From Sulfurovum sp. (GTDB lineage: Bacteria; Campylobacterota; Campylobacteria; Campylobacterales; Sulfurovaceae): DNA of 5,123 nt. The notes beneath the pieces are model-generated. The model had not been told where the DNA came from. It was given only the letters and a program-made list of their open reading frames with translations, and ran no database searches. The stretch lies in NCBI GenBank assembly GCA_015661795.1, contig DQVJ01000303.1:1-5123 (forward strand). Direction: 5' to 3'. Shown here in pieces: positions 4,968-5,123 of this stretch (its first letter is position 1; every line of letters begins with the position of its first letter). The translations under genes and the position numbers were made by a program.

Positions 4968-5045
4968 ACAGTAACTTGGGATGCTGCAAGGTAACAAAAG
5001 CAGAATGACTCAACAAAAAACTACCCAATAAGGGACAAATAAACC

Positions 5046-5123
5046 ATGAGAGGATCTGTATATTATCAGACAGGGCAGCTAACAAAAGCAATCTTTATAG
5101 AGGGCGCAAAAAAGTATGAAAAG
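5046..5123 (+). CDS. Putative tyrosine recombinase/integrase, N-terminal fragment
   Basis: The frame is open from ATG 5046 to the window edge, 26 codons, with an in-frame TAA immediately upstream (5040-5042), so the start cannot be earlier by more than one codon. AAGGGA lies 10 nt upstream, a rather long spacing. The opening MRGSVYYQTGQLTKAIF followed by IEGAKKYEK resembles, from memory, the N-termini of plasmid and mobile-element integrases in Campylobacterota, just before the SAM-like core-binding domain. The catalytic R-H-R-Y residues lie beyond the window, so the class is an inference. It follows a long non-coding region with repeats and hairpins, which suits an integrase beside its attachment site. 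Confidence 0.5.
   Translation, partial: MRGSVYYQTGQLTKAIFIEGAKKYEK

Larger units (their letters stand above)
4555..5045. other. 491-bp non-coding region ahead of the integrase gene
   Basis: No credible protein gene is seen. In order it holds: a weak terminator; the direct repeat ACACTCA (4592-4598, 4607-4613); three TTGTAAA repeats; a segment with short ORFs on both strands (plus 4657-4764, 35 codons; minus 4676-4780, 34 codons from GTG), neither with a convincing ribosome binding site; an 8-bp inverted pair GTACCATC/GATGGTAC (4698-4705, 4809-4816); and a hairpin cluster. The right half (about 4840-5000) looks more G+C-rich than its surroundings. An attachment site or an untranslated RNA is plausible, since an integrase gene follows. 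Confidence 0.5.

Noticed and set aside
4819..5091. Minus-strand 90-codon frame opposite the integrase start
   Set aside because: It has no ribosome binding site or recognisable domain, and it covers the hairpin cluster and the start of a better-supported plus-strand gene.
1..5123. CRISPR array, tRNA or rRNA gene, or complete insertion sequence
   Set aside because: No regularly spaced repeats, no cloverleaf or rRNA-like sequence, and no transposase or terminal inverted repeats were seen on either strand.

Overview
This is an AT-rich window with short intergenic gaps. It reads as a piece of a plasmid or integrative element from a Campylobacterota-type bacterium (Sulfurimonas/Sulfurovum-like). 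That assignment is an inference from the low G+C, the lysine/isoleucine-rich proteins and the style of the integrase N-terminus; nothing in the window fixes the species.

The left part (1-3700) is entirely on the minus strand. Reading in the direction of transcription from 3700 down, it holds: a short ParF/MinD-type ParA ATPase (3056-3700); a 72-residue ribbon-helix-helix protein in the position of a ParG-like centromere binder (2802-3020); a ParB-N/HTH protein with its own promoter (1897-2625); and an AbiE type IV toxin-antitoxin pair. The pair consists of abiEi (883-1644) and an 8-nt-overlapping abiEii (890 down to the window edge). abiEii is interrupted by an in-frame TGA at codon 89 although the frame is open and family-like on both sides, so it is a recent pseudogene, a sequencing error or a read-through case. 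A 9-bp inverted repeat sits on the likely abiE promoter and fits AbiEi autoregulation.

The centre (3701-4142) is a 442-bp divergent intergenic region. It contains a perfect 10-bp palindrome with an 8-nt spacer, and two repeat blocks sharing two words of 11 and 14 nt, one block near each divergent promoter. It is the best candidate for the partition site and for joint control of the two transcripts.

The right part (4143-5123) is on the plus strand. It starts with an extended -10 promoter and a compact operon of three very small membrane proteins (59, 42 and 30 residues). The first two genes have good ribosome binding sites and the third is coupled through a TAATG overlap. I do not recognise them. 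A 491-bp non-coding stretch follows, with three TTGTAAA repeats, a segment with short ORFs on both strands, and a cluster of hairpins. After it begins a gene cut by the window edge whose first 26 residues suggest a tyrosine recombinase.

Taken together this is a maintenance module: segregation (ParA, RHH protein, ParB-like), addiction or defence (AbiE, apparently damaged) and recombination (integrase). The three-gene micro-operon is the least explained part.
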